Shown here: positions 37,087 through 50,030 of the stretch, piece by piece
Layout: each line of letters begins with the position of its first letter
How positions within the stretch are numbered: the first letter of the stretch is position 1
DNA from: Azorinus chamasolen
Lineage: Eukaryota > Mollusca > Bivalvia > Cardiida > Solecurtidae
Length of the DNA stretch: 64,000 bases
Reading direction: 5' to 3'
NCBI GenBank assembly: GCA_963576725.1
Contig: OY755240.1
Location: forward strand, 35,913,663-35,977,662
Notes under the pieces: model-generated
Databases searched by the model: none
Seen by the model: the letters and a program-made list of their open reading frames with translations, nothing else
Told to the model about the DNA's origin: nothing
Program-made: the position numbers and the translations under genes

Positions 37087-38375
37087 GCCGGAGTAATGAG
37101 GAAAAATGGCCCCAGTAGTAGATCGACCGGGGGTCGATTTATTATAAAGTACTATGACCCCCCCCCCCCCTCGGTAATATAATTATGACCGGGTGAGTCT
37201 TAGTACTATGAGCACCCTTACATATAAAAAATTGACCCCTCATATAATAAACTGACCCCCATAGTAGTTCGACCGGGGTCAAGTTATTATATAGTACTAT
37301 GACCTCCGGTTATAGTACGACCCTCGGTTATAGTACTATGACCCAGTGAGTCATAGTACAATGACCCCCCCCCCCTTACGTATAAGAAACCGATGTATCG
37401 GTGCTTTACACCGGGCATGATAAAGAACCATGGGGTCTCTTTGAAACGAGCTAGAAGTAGAGAAAATCGATGGCGTCCGGATAACCCACCCCACCCCTCC
37501 CCGCTGGATCCGCGCTTAGAGACTTTATAAAACGAGAAAAAGTGACACCGTACGATAAACAGAGTGGGTCAAAATATCATAATGTGGGTTTATTTTATTA
37601 TGGCAAGGGAGTCACTATGTTTTATAGTAAAATAACCTGGGGGTCATAGTACTATATGTTATATCGACCCCCGTGGTGGGTGTATTTTGGCAAGGGAGTC
37701 ACTATATTTTATAGTAAAATGGTCTGGGGTCATAGTATTATATGATATATCGACCCCCGTGGTGAATGTATTTTGGCAATGAAGTCAATATATTTTAGAG
37801 TAAAATGCCCTGGGGTCATAGTACTATAATTATGATATATCGACCCCCGTGGTGAATGTATTTTGGCAATGAAGTCAATATATTTTAGAGTAAAATGCCC
37901 TGGGGTCATAGTACTATAATTATGATATATCGACCCCCGTGGTGAATGTATTTTGGCAATGAAGTCAATATATTTTAGAGTAAAATGCCCTGGGGTCATA
38001 GTACTATAATTATGATATATCGACCTCCGTGGTGGATGTATTTGGCAAGGAGTCACTATATTTTTATAATGAAATGGCATGGTGGTCATAATACTATATA
38101 ATACATCGACCCCTGGTGGATGTATTTTGGCAAGGAGGTCACTATATTTTATAGTAAAATGACCGGGTCATAGTACTATAAAATATGTAGACCCCTCGGT
38201 CGACCTACTACTATAAAAAGAGTGGACACACTATTATAAGGGGGAGGGGGTCATTATATTATGGCAAGGGAGTCACTATATTTTATAGTAATATTACCGG
38301 GGGACATAGTTCTATATAATTTATCGACCCACACGGTCGATCTACTACGGGGTTACTTTTCCTCTTTACACCGGC
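37087..38375. mobile_element. 1.29 kb element with TIRs enclosing a 90-bp minisatellite
   Basis: The left end GCCGGAGTAATGAGGAAAAA and following AGTAGTAGATCGACCG are answered in reverse complement at the right end (38325-38375), about 85% alike over some 52 bp. Inside, GACCCCC-rich units repeat; three near-identical 90-bp units start at 37811, 37901 and 37991, with older units on either side. The 119-codon minus-strand frame is produced by the 90-bp period. No target duplication was found. Confidence 0.7.
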
Positions 38376-39394
38376 AGGTCACTGACAAGTAAGAGAGTAT
38401 TTAAGTTTTCAACAATATTTCAACACGTTTTCAACTTTTCACAATTATTTTGGATCCAGATAAACACCGAGTTACCCAGAATTTCTTAAGTATCCAAACT
38501 GTTCAATAATTTAATATGGTCAATAGTTCAAACGCAAATGGGAATAATTGTGTAAGCACAGTTTCACTGAAAATGTTGTTCAGCAATTCACCGGATAAAA
38601 GAAAATACATGTATGTAAAAGATGCACTGCACAGTAAAACCTTTCTACATCACCAACCAAATGAACCTGTGAACATGATTACAACGGAACAGTAGAGGAT
38701 CAATGTAAAATAAATGAATAATGATTGACTCAACACTAATGAACATTACTGAACATTTAAACATTACAATAATCTCATACTAATATAGGAATCTTTATAC
38801 CCCCCCCCCCCCCCCCGATTAAGAGGGCATAGAGGTATTCCAAATGCATGCATAGTGTACCAGTGACAGTTGTCAATAATATTTACAGTACGAAGAGCAT
38901 TGAATAAAAACAAGAATATGATGATGACAATACTTACAGTAAATACAGAGATAACGACGACGGCGATGATGATAATGATGATGATGGTGATGTTGATGAA
39001 TATGACTAGACAATGATTATGATTATGGTGGGAATTGTGAGAGGAGATGATACTGGTTACGGTGATGATGATGAAGACAGTGACCAAGACCATTTGTGTA
39101 ATAGCTATATCATAGATGTCATAATTATGTAACCAATCTGTCGAAACGAAACACAAAGAAACAATTGACCTGCTTAAGACCCATATAATGAAATATTGCG
39201 TCTTTCCATACGATATCAGTAAAATATGTATCTACGAGGCAAGCATACCATTTATTCTGACAACCTAAAGCGATAATTTAAACTTAATCTTCATTGTGTG
39301 CGAATTACGTAATATTAAATTAAAATGCATCAACAAGTAGTGTCTAATTTAGAATATAATAAATGACGAAACCCAAAGTTATACAATTGGGTTG

Positions 39395-39425
<31 letters not shown>

Positions 39426-39845
39426 GGGTGAGTTTGATCATGCGATGCGATACCTTTTTCAAACACAGTGCGTGTGTGTATTCTAAATTCATGATAAATG
39501 CGATACGGGAGTCCTGATCTTGCACATATAGTGTGTGTACAATATAGTGCAATGTGTACGACACCTTTTACATCTAGATAAATACGGATCAGCAAAACGT
39601 ACGTATGCAAATGTAACTACATATACAGACTTTGAGTATTCTAAATTCTTTCTATTAGATTTAATTGGTTGGTCTTATATTCATACGAGACTGAATCTGT
39701 GAATAATTATGTAGGATATTATTAGACACCAAATGAGATATTAGTAAGAATAGACGTTTTATTCTTACGCTATTACTATTAACCAGTCTCTTTCAAACTG
39801 TCTTAGAGGGAAAACCGTCTGTCACTTAGCACTTCATTAAGTCCA
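38376..39845. other. Unique stretch with simple repeats
   Basis: Holds a C16 run (38801-38816), a GAT-rich tract (about 38950-39075) and a (GT)14 tract (39395-39422). The Ile/Val/His-rich minus-strand frame at 38764-39156 is the translation of the GAT tract. No gene seen. Confidence 0.7.
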
Positions 39846-39847
39846 TA

Positions 39848-40470
39848 GTTGCGGTATATTCTTTGAGTGTTGGGTATACAAGTCTGATATTTGCGGTATA
39901 GTCTTTGAGTGTTGGGTATACAAGTCTGATATTTGCGGTATATTCTTTGAGTGTTGGGTATACAAGTCTGATATTTGCGGTATAGTCTTTGAGTGTTGGG
40001 TATACAAGTCTGATATTTGCGGTATATTCTTTGAGTGTTGGGTATACAAGTCTGATATTTGCGGAATATTCTTTGTGTGTTGGGTATAAACGTCTCATAT
40101 TTGCGGTATATTCTATGTGTGTCGGATATAAAGTCTAATTCTGTGGTCTATTCTATCTGTATCGGATATAAAAGTCTCATATTTGTGGTATATTCTATGC
40201 GTGTCAGGTATAAAGTCTCATATTTGCAGTATATTATATGTGTGTCGGGGATAAAATTCTGATATTTGCGGTATATTATATGTGTGTCGGGTATAAATTC
40301 TCATATTTGCGGTAGATTATATGTGTGTCGGTATAAATGTCTGATATTTGTGATATATTCTATTGTGTCGGATATAAAGGTCTCATATTTGCGGTCTATT
40401 ATATGTCTGTCGGGTATAAAGTCTAAAATTTGCGGTATATTATATGTGTGTCGGGTATAAAAGTCTCGGA
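39848..40470. repeat. 42-bp minisatellite, about 15 units
   Basis: Unit GCGGTATATTCTTTGAGTGT + TGGGTATACAAGTCTGATATTT. In the left half units alternate TATATTC and TATAGTC, giving an 84-bp higher-order repeat; in the right half units diverge (TGTGTGTCGGGTATAAA). The 14-residue repeat frames on the minus strand follow from 42 being a multiple of three. Confidence 0.92.
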
Positions 40471-42380
40471 AATTTACTACAGCTAGCGATTGAATAGTTT
40501 CTACAACATATCCACTGTCCAGTCTGCACAACTGACCTAAAAGATGAAACCCTTTTATCAAGTTCCTCCTTAAATACATCTGTTCGACTGCATTTTAATC
40601 AATTTCAATAAAATACAAGTGTTGTATCATCTTACAATAATCTGGCTGGCTAAATTGTACACCTAAATGAAGTTTTCGAAAGGATAATGGTTTCATATAG
40701 ATGTTTGCTGTGATCGGATTGATGTTATTCTCATATGTACCACAATTAAAGATGCACTCCTTTCATATTTTCGCCTATCTTGCATGACAAAATAAAATCC
40801 GAATCGGAATCAGTGACTTGAAACCCACTTAGTGCTAAAGCACATGGTGTGGAAACAATTGCTTGTATCGAAAAAAGGTAGAGAAATCTTTTATTGCCTT
40901 TTGAAACAACGAAAACGCGTCCGTCATACACGAAGTGTGTGGTAAGATTCAATGATGCGTACGGAATACTTAGTGTATAAGTATCATATGTACACACAGT
41001 AGATATTAACGTTTCGTATTTTTATTTTTTTGACTGGCACACGTCAGCCATCGTTTTGAAAACCAAATTCATGTTCACAGTGTTGGTCCGAAATACAAGA
41101 CTGAGCGAATGTGTCCGTAGTTTTCCGTCTCTTAAAAGGTCAGTGGTATTCTAAGGTTTTAGTAGTATTCAGATGCTGTTAATATTAAAAGTCTGAATAT
41201 ATAGATGTATTGTTAGAAAATGATGTGAAAGCATTAGTTTAGTAGTATGTTATGTATACAACTTTTGGTCTTGATTTATACGAACAATGGGCATACTATA
41301 ACTAACAATACTAAAAACTAATATTTGAATTGAACCTTCTCGTGATAGCTTAGATAAACAATCATTTTTATCAACTAAAACACTAAAATGAATATCTAAA
41401 TTCAAATCCGCAACACTGTGGAATACAGGGGACAAATCACAAAATAAAATAAAATACAATATGCATTTAGTGAGAGTATTGATATATGTAGGCATGTCTC
41501 ACATCACAAGAACCATACCTTTCTAACTGTATGTGAAATGCAAGTCATACATTCTTTGAATAACACTATATCATCGTTATTTCATGTGATTGACATGTTT
41601 TACTCGGGATTGATTTGCACTGAATACCAATACTGAATACTATTGTCATCGATGTCGAGTGGTACGGACATATTATTTACCGAGCGTTTCCATAGAATGC
41701 ACACAGCCACACTTCCCCTCTTCAGTGATAAACTATCGACTAAGTGCAGACAGTGGAGATTTTGTTCATTCAAGCAGTGTTCTACTATTGTCTTATTAAT
41801 TTCGGTTTTCACGGGATAAACGCTTACCTATGTCGATACAATACATCATCATAGAGCAATAAATACATGTGCATATATATATATATATAATTATAATTAT
41901 TTGTTTAATTAATTGTGTACACAAGTATAAATCCTATAAATTAAGCTTATAAAGTTTAAACTCATTGTGTAATAAGTAAGATATTAGTTTTTCCAGTTAG
42001 ACTATTTTTATGTATCCAAGCAGACGATTTAAACAGACTGATAAATTACTTCCTGTTTAAAATATGTTATAGGGTCAATTTATTACTTAAAAGTGTCGTC
42101 TGCTGTTATTAAACGATCGGCCCCTACACAGTGGGAGTGTGGTGATAAAGTTCTACTATTCTGTGTAACCCGTTTAAATTTTTTTAAACAGGTTAATATA
42201 TATGTGCAGGGTGTGAAGGTGCTTAAAAGTAAACAAATTTATATAGCGAGTTATAATTCGAATAGACCCATAAATAAGAAGTCCCATAGACCCTTACTAA
42301 CTAATTTTTATATTGTTTTAAAGGTTAGTTAGAAGAATAGAGATCTATTAGGGGTGCGCCAGAACTCCCATTCTCTATAC
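40471..42380. other. Unique AT-rich stretch, nothing recognised
   Basis: A short (AT)n tract lies near 41873-41888. Several frames of 60-83 codons have no motif and overlap one another. Confidence 0.5.
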
Positions 42381-42386
42381 TACTAA

Positions 42387-42440
42387 GCGCTAACCAGTCT
42401 GTCCATTAGACAAAGCGCTAACCAGTATGTCCATTAGACA
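42387..42440. repeat. 26-bp direct duplication
   Basis: GCGCTAACCAGTCTGTCCAT... at 42387 recurs at 42415 with one change (CAGTATG). Confidence 0.9.
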
Positions 42441-44760
42441 TCAATTTAAAAACACACAGCAGAGACCCAGAACGAGCAACTCCGCTGGTAGCCGCCAGGT
42501 CCGTAAAGCACAAAAGGCAGTAGTAGTAGGAGCGCCAAACAACAGTGCACAAAGCGTGCAGGGTCGAATACAGTGTAGACCAGGATCCGGCGACTCCCAT
42601 CGAAGTCGCCAGATCTGCATATGCACCGTTTTCACACCAGATTCAGAACAGTTACGTAAAGAATATACCATCATGTCAGAACAGACAGCACAGTAACTGC
42701 AGGCATGTCACATATTTAACGGTTGAGATCCTGGTCATATGACCTCTCCAAGTAATATACTGAAACCGTAAAAAAGGTCCGCAGAACACTTTCGAAACAC
42801 ACAACATTTTGCATATAAAGAGCATTATACGGCCCTAAAAAAAAGTCGCACGATCTGGTTCATACGGTGCCAATTTACTACACACGAACGGTAAAAGCAG
42901 TACCAATTAAAAACGTAAGTGGGATAACTATATATGCAGATCGAGAGACCCTTTCGACGTCAACCGATCCGTTACAGTCCATGTCCTTGTGCATGTACAC
43001 CATTTGATAATCAATACACGATAACATCAACTGTACGAATATCATGTCCACATAATAAAATACACGTGTTTATCTGCTGCATAACCGAGGCGATCCAGAT
43101 CGTGCCACTTTCTATTAAAAAAAAAAAAAAAAAGTCGCACGACTCGGTTCTACACAATGCCGATACATTCACACTTACATAAATGTCGATTCAACACAGT
43201 ACAACACTGTTGCACACAGCCGTGGTGACCCAGATCGTGCGCCACTTACAAAAGCCGTACGACCTGGGTCTACACGGTGGTAACAAACCATCATTTGCAT
43301 CAAATATTACGCTAAAACAGTGCAAAACTTTCAAACAGAGCAGAAAGCACAGTAACACTGCAGGCATATGCCATATTTAACGATGGAGATCCTGATATTT
43401 TATAACAAAACACTTTCAAATTATGCAACATTTTGCATATCAATAATGTCCACCTGTTGAGACCCAGAGCATACGACCTTGAAAAAACGTCGCACGATAT
43501 GGTTCCACACGGTGTCAAATCACTTTTAACTATACATCGAAACAAGTAATATACCATAATGCCACTAACCGTGAAAATCAGTACAAATACAAAACGTAAG
43601 GGGGTAACTATGCAGACCGAGAGACCCTTTCGACGTCAACCGATCCGCAAAAACACAACTTTCCCCGCTACAGTCCATATCCATACATATCATCCGATAA
43701 TCAATACACGATAACATCAACTGTGTGAAGATCATGTTAATACGATAAATCATACCTGTGTGTATCTGCTGCATAACTGTGGCGATCCAGATCGCGCCAC
43801 ATTTTATTTAAAAAAAGTCACACGACTAGGTTCTAGACAATGCCGGTACATTTCCATTTATATAAATGTCGAGTTCACACAGTATAACACTGTTGTACAC
43901 ATCCGTGGTGATCCAGATCGTGCAACACTTACAAAAGTTGTGCGACCTGAGTCTACACGGTGGTAACATACAACCATTCTGCACTGACGATTACGCTAAA
44001 AAAATACAATTTCAAACAGAGCAGATAGAACAGTACCTGCAATCGTGTAACATATTTAACGGTAGATAGCACAGTACCTGCAGTCGTGTAACATATTTAA
44101 CGGTAGATAGCACAGTAACTGCAGTCGTGTAACATATTCAACGGTAGATAGCACAGTAACTGCAGTCGTGCCGATACACTTTCATTTACGTAAACGGTCG
44201 AGTTAAAACAGTAAAACACTGTTGCACACATCCGTGTTGATCCAGATCGTGCGACACTTACAAAAGTCGTGCGACCTGGGTCTACACGATGGCAACAAAC
44301 CGTCATTTGCACAAAGAATTACGCTAAAACAGCACGACACTTTCAAAAAGAGCAAATAGCACAGTAATTGCAGGCAAGTGACACATTTAACTGTGAAGAT
44401 CCTGATCGTACAACCTCTCCGAACCGTAAGGTCTGGGTCTATAAAGTGTCGACGTAACGACACAGAACACTTTCGAAAGTACAACATTTGTTACATATAA
44501 CCAACAAAACAGTATATCATGCGCAGACCTGTCTGTAGTTCAACAGTGAAGATCCAGATCAAACGACTTTTATTAAAATCGTATGAACCGGATCTATCAA
44601 TTGTCCAAGTAACACCATTTACAAATATGCTAAAGTACATCCGAATAAAACAACACATTCGAGGCACAATGCGGAAATCCAGACCATAAAGCATTTCTCA
44701 ACATATTACGGCCTGGTTTCCTGTATGTGCAGCAAACAACCATTTCACACATGGGCTAAA
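42440..44760. repeat. Diverged tandem repeats with small GATC hairpins
   Basis: Blocks containing ATTACGCTAAAACAG (43306, 43995, 44320), GCACAGTAAC...CTGCAGGC and GATCCAGATCGTGCGACAC recur every few hundred bp. Each GATCCAGATCGTGCGAC is followed after a short A-rich loop by GTCGTGCGACCTGGGTC, which pairs with it. A ~41-bp subunit (GGTAGATAGCACAGTA) is triplicated at 44020-44172, and an A-run lies near 43117. The many 60-94 codon frames on both strands are not genes. Confidence 0.75.
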
Positions 44761-45202
44761 CAGTGAATGTATAACAGGAAGTGCAGACCCTGATTGGACA
44801 GCTCTTCACGTAGCCATCTTATCTGTATCTCCACTATTTGCAAATATACATGTAATGTCACGAAGGTCCGGTGTTTCACTCATATATCTACACCTTACAT
44901 ACACATATAAACCATCTGAATGTGCAGTATCCAGTGTAATGTATATATAGAAAACATAATTATATTATATATATGTCTACCGAATAGACATGTGCTTCTT
45001 GTAATAACGTGTTTTAGAACCTTGATCAGTCTCATGGTCCATAAAAAAGCGTAGTCGTAGACAGTATTATAACAGATTAGATATTAATGTTCGTCCGATG
45101 AGCCTGAAGTAGAATCATCGGTGTAGTCGGTACGGGTTTTCTTGGAGACGTCATTCAATGTTTCAGCTGGTGTTGGCGGGGATCGTTCTACCCCAGCTGT
45201 AG

Positions 45203-45720
45203 TCACGTTTTTGTTAGGCGTGTCATATTAGGCGTGTTCATTGTGTTATCGCCCATACAGAAACTATCTATCGATTTTTGACCATTACTTATGGATTTGC
45301 CTTTCTTTGACTTGCGGCGGGTAGATTTTTTAGAGACAGTTTTGTCGCTTATAGCTCGAGATGTACCGGCTTTCTCGTGCATTGACGGATCACTTTGTGT
45401 AGGTGGTTCTGGCTGTTGTGTAGACTGGGTTGATTGTTGTGAATTTGTCGGGGGTACCGTGTGGGAGTCAGATTTCTCACTCAGGTTACACTGGCCTCGT
45501 TTATGACCAAATTCCAACCAATCGATGCACTTCCAATCATTTTGACATTCATGGAATGCATGACCTTGTTCCAAACATTTTTTGCAAGCCACATATTTGG
45601 ATTGCTTATCCAGATCCTGCCCGTCATGTATTACGCGCCCCGTAAATTTCCCAAAAACCATGAATCGAGGAAGGGATTCAGTTAGGGTTGAAGCTTTCAC
45701 TATGAAAACTGTTCATTTTC
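45203..45720 (-). pseudogene. Retroelement zinc-knuckle (gag/ORF1-like) remnant
   Basis: An open frame of about 165 codons on the minus strand. Near its start it has a CCHC zinc knuckle (CX2CX4HX4C: CKKC...GHAFHEC). A second knuckle has its second cysteine replaced by tryptophan (CIDW...GHKRGQC). A Gln/Ser/Thr/Pro-rich stretch and a Lys/Arg-rich tail with Ser follow. Such paired knuckles bind nucleic acid in gag or LINE ORF1 proteins. The frame has no ATG at its 5' edge (it opens at GTG) and runs out of a stop-containing RT fragment, so the N-terminus is missing. The element class is not certain. Confidence 0.6.
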
Positions 45721-45810
45721 AAGTTTCGTTAAAACATCATTTGAATTTTTGATGGACCAAAAAACATTAATACCAGAATTTTCATATATTTTATCACAGT
45801 GTGTCAAGCT
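45703..45810 (-). pseudogene. RT fragment, minus strand
   Basis: About 33 codons (HCDKIYENSGIN to NDVLTKLENE) match the plus-strand RT at 46890-46985 (YCDKAYENSGIN, SSEVLNKL), about 70% identical in DNA. It is therefore a second, inverted copy of the same RT region. It ends in two stops and abuts the zinc-knuckle frame. Confidence 0.7.
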
Positions 45811-45839
45811 TTCTAGACTTTCCTCCTTATCTATATCTT

Positions 45840-48068
45840 CATTAAAAGAAATTGACGAGCAAGCCGATAAAATTATTTTTAAATCTGATCCTCTCATATG
45901 AACGGCTAGTTTGATACAAAGCTTTACTCTACATGTTCTCTGACCGTACATTGACAAATTGCCTGAATACCAAAGATTCTTCTTGAAAATTATTAATTTT
46001 ATTAATAAAGGTATTGATTTTATTGACCTCCAAAGTATTTTTAGAGACAAAGTGTAATTGACACTATTCCTAAATACTTTAAAAATACAGAACCACCTAT
46101 CATCTGCTACAAATATAACAAACCCATCAAAAATACAATTTTCAACTATAATAAAATTGTGGCCGACCTTAATATTAATGATAATATTCCTGATAATTGA
46201 GATTGCGCCACCTCAAAATTTTGCTATTCTCCGGCTGGTCATGTGATTACTGGTAATTTTGAGATAATTAAAGATAAACGTCTACGATCTATTTTGAATA
46301 AAGGTCCCAAATATAGAATACCATCCTTGATAGATTTTAACTCTTGTCGAGTTCAGATTACTGAAGCTTTACAAAATTCTAGTATTAAATGGTGTCGAAG
46401 AGAACATGTTGAGTCTAATACTCTTTCTAGTTGAAAAAACCCCAATTGTTTGATATAATTGACATTTACTTTTATAGCTCTAATAAATACCTTCTTCTAC
46501 CTAAACCTAGAATTTCTTTTAGACATCTTAAAAGGGGATTTCCATTCAAAATACGTTTTAGTTCCTGCTGATAAGGCATCGAATAATGTGATTATTATTT
46601 GACGATTACATTATATCGATGTCTTGAAGCAGGAAATTATTAATACCAAGTCATACATTTCAGTTACTACTGACGAAAAGACCATCGTTTCAGACCATGT
46701 CAAAAAAGTGTGAACAACTTGAAACCGATATTAAAATTACACAACATAAACTTCCTACAATGTATTGGTTACCAAAACTACATAAAAAACATATAAAGTG
46801 CGTTTCATTGCAAATTCTAGTTCATGTACAACTACTAAATTGTCTATACTTTTGACTTCTTGTTTAACGAAGGTAATGGAACATGTAAAATTCTACTGTG
46901 ATAAGGCTTATGAAAATTCTGGAATAAATCTCTTCTGGTCTATTAAGAACTCTTCAGAAGTCTTAAACAAACTTAAGAACAAAAGGTATCTTGCATCCAC
47001 TGTAAGCACGTACGATTTTTCTACTCTGTACACAACTCTTCCTCATATTTTAATTATGGATAAGCTTACTAACTTAATTCAGAAAGTATTTGCCCAGGAA
47101 AAACATCTTTTATGGCATGTAAAGCTGAAAAAGCTTTCTTACTGACGAGCAAATGAAATATTACACCAATTGGACGTGCTCAGAAGTTTGCGAATCACTA
47201 AACTTTCTTTTGGATAACATATTTGTACGTTATGGGAATGCTATGTACCGTCAGGTAATTGATATTCCTATGGGTACGAATAATTGTGCACCACTTGTCA
47301 CAGATTTGTTTTTGTACTGCTATGAGAGAGATTTCATGTTGCGTTTGAATCCTCAATCACAAGAAGATGTTATAAAGCCTTCAATGAAACTTGTCGATAT
47401 CTGGATGATATTTGTAACTTAGATAACCCTTTCTTTGATGCTCTGATTCCTAAAATTTATCCTAAATAACTCAAATTGAATAAAGCTAACCCGTCCGATA
47501 ATTATTCATCGTTTCTTGATCTAGACCTTAAATTGATAATAGAATGATTTCTTCTAAATGTATGACAAAAGAGATGATTTTGATTTTAATATTGTACATT
47601 TTCCTCATCTTGACGGGGATGTTCCCCGTGCTCCATCTTACGGGGTTTATATATCTCAGCTTATTCGATTTGCTAGAGCTTGTTCATCTATTGACGATTT
47701 TAACAGTCGAAATCTCATTTTAACTGAAAAACTGCTTAAGCAAGGATATAGATACCATAAACTAAGAAAGACTTTCTCTAAATTTTACTATCGAAATCTC
47801 TCGCTTATTGGCAAGTACCAATGTAATCTCAAGGCGCTTCTGCGACACGGTATTTCACATCCTGAATTTTATGATGATGTGATTTACAAACTTCGTAAAA
47901 TTATTGGACATACCCATTTTCTCACTTTGTTCATCAAATGTTAAAACATTCATTAAAAAGGGATATGATCCTGTAGTACTACAACACACTGCATGTTTGG
48001 TTGTCAACCCTTTTACAGTTGGCAATCACGCTGGCCTCTTTGCATGTACGCCGACAAGAAAGGTTTAG
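45840..48068 (+). pseudogene. Reverse transcriptase pseudogene (RT family)
   Basis: The frame is spread over several phases. In order: an N-terminal block with FRDKV and IPKYFKNTEPPIICYKYNKP near 46020-46120; FCYSPAGHVITG near 46210; a helical linker; RFIANSSSCTT (46800); RT motif A as YDFSTLYTTLPH (about 47008); motif B as IPMGTN with an extra residue (about 47270); the catalytic YLDD at 47398-47409 in a shifted frame; a block LYDKRDDFDFNIV-like to SYGVYISQLIRFARA (47560-47690); and a C-terminal HTACLVVNPFTVGNH block ending at TAG 48066-48068. At least five in-frame stops and several frameshifts make it dead. The RT looks single-ORF and without integrase; Penelope-like or another non-LTR group is possible, and I cannot place it with certainty. 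Confidence 0.85.
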
Positions 48069-48583
48069 TACTCTATGAAGACGACCTCTTAAATCCAGAA
48101 ACGGAAGGCGAACGTCGGATATCTGTACTATTTCGTTTTTGTCGTACCCTTTATTACTTTTCTACAGTTACTCTGTTTGCAGCTCAATCATTGAGTACAC
48201 TAGCGATAGGTGGATGCATTTTGTTCACTTAAATGTTTTTGTTATACGTGCACTTTACCACTGTATTTGCCATCGCGGTTGTTGTAGTTTAGTCGGAGAG
48301 GGGATACGTTTATTTACACTGTTTGTCTTTTAGGGTGGGGATGGAATAAGTGTGAGGTTGGGCGCCCATAAACCGGTTTAACCCCCAGTGACTTTTGTCA
48401 CTGACCGTTCCAAGGCGGTACTTCCATCTTCCCCCTATTGTATGTTTGTTTTGTCTTTGTGCGTCTCTTGATGTTTTTATAGTTCATTTGTGTACATTTG
48501 CTGTTTCCTTGTGTTGCTGTTCGGGCGGCAGTTTGTTCTGTGTGTGGTGTTTCCTGCATGACTCATTTTTGTACTTATAGTAT
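48069..48583 (+). mobile_element. 3' untranslated tail of the RT element
   Basis: Follows the RT stop directly. From 48360 it carries GGCGCCCATAAACCGG, TTTTGTCACTGACCGTTCC, AAGGCGGTACTTCC and the end GACTCATTTTTGTACTT. The same order is found alone at 10850, 27120, 27554 (minus), 31855, 60633 (minus) and 62488 (minus). This makes the tail the mobile 3' end of the RT element rather than an independent SINE. It ends beside the Gypsy integrase remnant near 48583. Confidence 0.8.
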
Positions 48584-48629
48584 GGAGAGTAGCCAGTAGA
48601 TTTGTGTATGGTGACATTGTAAGCATGTA
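48584..48629 (-). pseudogene. Gypsy-type integrase remnant, distal piece
   Basis: Read on the minus strand from 48629, the frame interrupted at 51500 resumes here with HAYNVTIHKSTGYSPYY, the conserved stretch after the integrase core. It is cut off at about 48584 by the RT element's tail. Confidence 0.8.
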
Positions 48630-49374
48630 CAGTGGAGAAACTGTTATTCTTTCCCACTTAGTGCGTTTCAAACGCGTTTTAAACCCGTTTAAAACCCGTT
48701 TAGCATATTCACTTACAAACGCGTTTGTAAACGCGTTTAAACTCACTTATAAGTTAATCGTCAATATATGGTTCCACAGGGCATATTGGGTGTTTAAACA
48801 ACGTTAATAATGTTAATTTCTCATTTTGTACTTTTAAAAGTTCCTTATATATACCTAAAGTTGTGCGGATTGTGTTTTGTAAAGAGTTATATCTCAGTAG
48901 ATCGTTAAATTAGACGATTTGTATTTCGTTTAAAGAAACAGTGATACTTTTTGTTCCAACCGAAAGGAATCGCACGTTATGTACTTCTGCTTCGTTTTGA
49001 GTGGTAAATGGTAATTTGTGCTGTCTATGGGTGTAGCCCTGCCTAAGGGTGTAGCTCCAAATCCGACAGAGTTTAAATAGGATTATTTAAATTACCAAAG
49101 GACGAGCAGTTCAAGAAAACGTCCACGATGTGAACGTCAAGGAATGGGATTGTTTGTTCGATTTTATTCTTCCACATTTTTTTTTATATTGGATCAGCTT
49201 ACGTTGTGTATCGATGGCTGTTTTCAGTGAACTTTATATTACAGAAAATAGTGCAGCCAAAATGCTACACTTTTTATAAATGTGACTTTAGAGGTTAGCA
49301 CTGTAGGTTAATGGGCCTTTTCGTCATGGGAAATTATTCTATTCAAACTTGTTGTTAACAGCGTAAACCTTAAT

Positions 49375-50030
49375 CACGCAGAAACTGTCTGATCAGGATC
49401 TGCTCTGATTGCTTAGTCCGTAGACTTATTTCTTTAGATTCGATCATGGTTGTCTAGCGTCTCTGTACTCCCTGTAAATGAATATGAACTAGGTCATGAA
49501 CTCTTTTAATAAATATTTTTAAGAGAAAAAAGGATTAATAAACACCAGTTAGCATCTGTTGACAGCAGACACCAAATTTGCTTTAAAATCAATTTCCCAA
49601 TCCTTCTCGTATTATATAAACGGCTTCACGCGCGTTTGCAAATAGAGTAGATCCAGATCGGAAGTTCCTGTAGGAGCTATCTGATCAGTTTCTGCTCTGT
49701 TGCTTATGAAATTTTGTTGATCTAATCCTATAGATTCTGTCAGAGCCAAATATCCCTTTGAAATATTAGCATTTTGAAAAAAAAACGGCGTTAGATCTCC
49801 ATGAATATTTGTGTAAGAAATAATGATTTCATGGAGATCGAGTTTTGTAATAATACATGAGTACAGGAAAGTTTGGCTATGACAGTAATTGTACGTATAT
49901 TATTTCATAAGCAAACCGACAAGACCCTGCTCAGTGATCAGGGAGCTACAACAGAAGCTGTCTGATCTGGATCTACTCTGTTTGTAAATTTGTTTCATTA
50001 CGTTTGATCTGGGTCTACTGTGTTTGCATT
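49375..50030. repeat. Three GATCAG hairpin copies inside the transposon
   Basis: A half hairpin at 49375-49420 (CTGTCTGATCAGGATCTGCT), a full one at 49610-49715 (GCGTTTGCAAATAGAGTAGA with its partner) and a diverged one at 49915-50020 (GCTGTCTGATCTGGATCTAC). Each is followed by a GCTTATGA-type end. Confidence 0.8.

Noticed and set aside
37730..38089. 119-codon minus-strand frame with a 30-residue repeat
   Set aside because: Explained by the 90-bp period of the minisatellite; no start context or upstream exon.
39826..40098. 90-codon minus-strand frame with a 14-residue repeat
   Set aside because: Explained by the 42-bp minisatellite; the neighbouring frame on the same strand is also open.
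45700..46050. 116-codon minus-strand frame as a single protein
   Set aside because: Only its last third matches RT. The first part is antisense to a better plus-strand reading that leads into the RT pseudogene.
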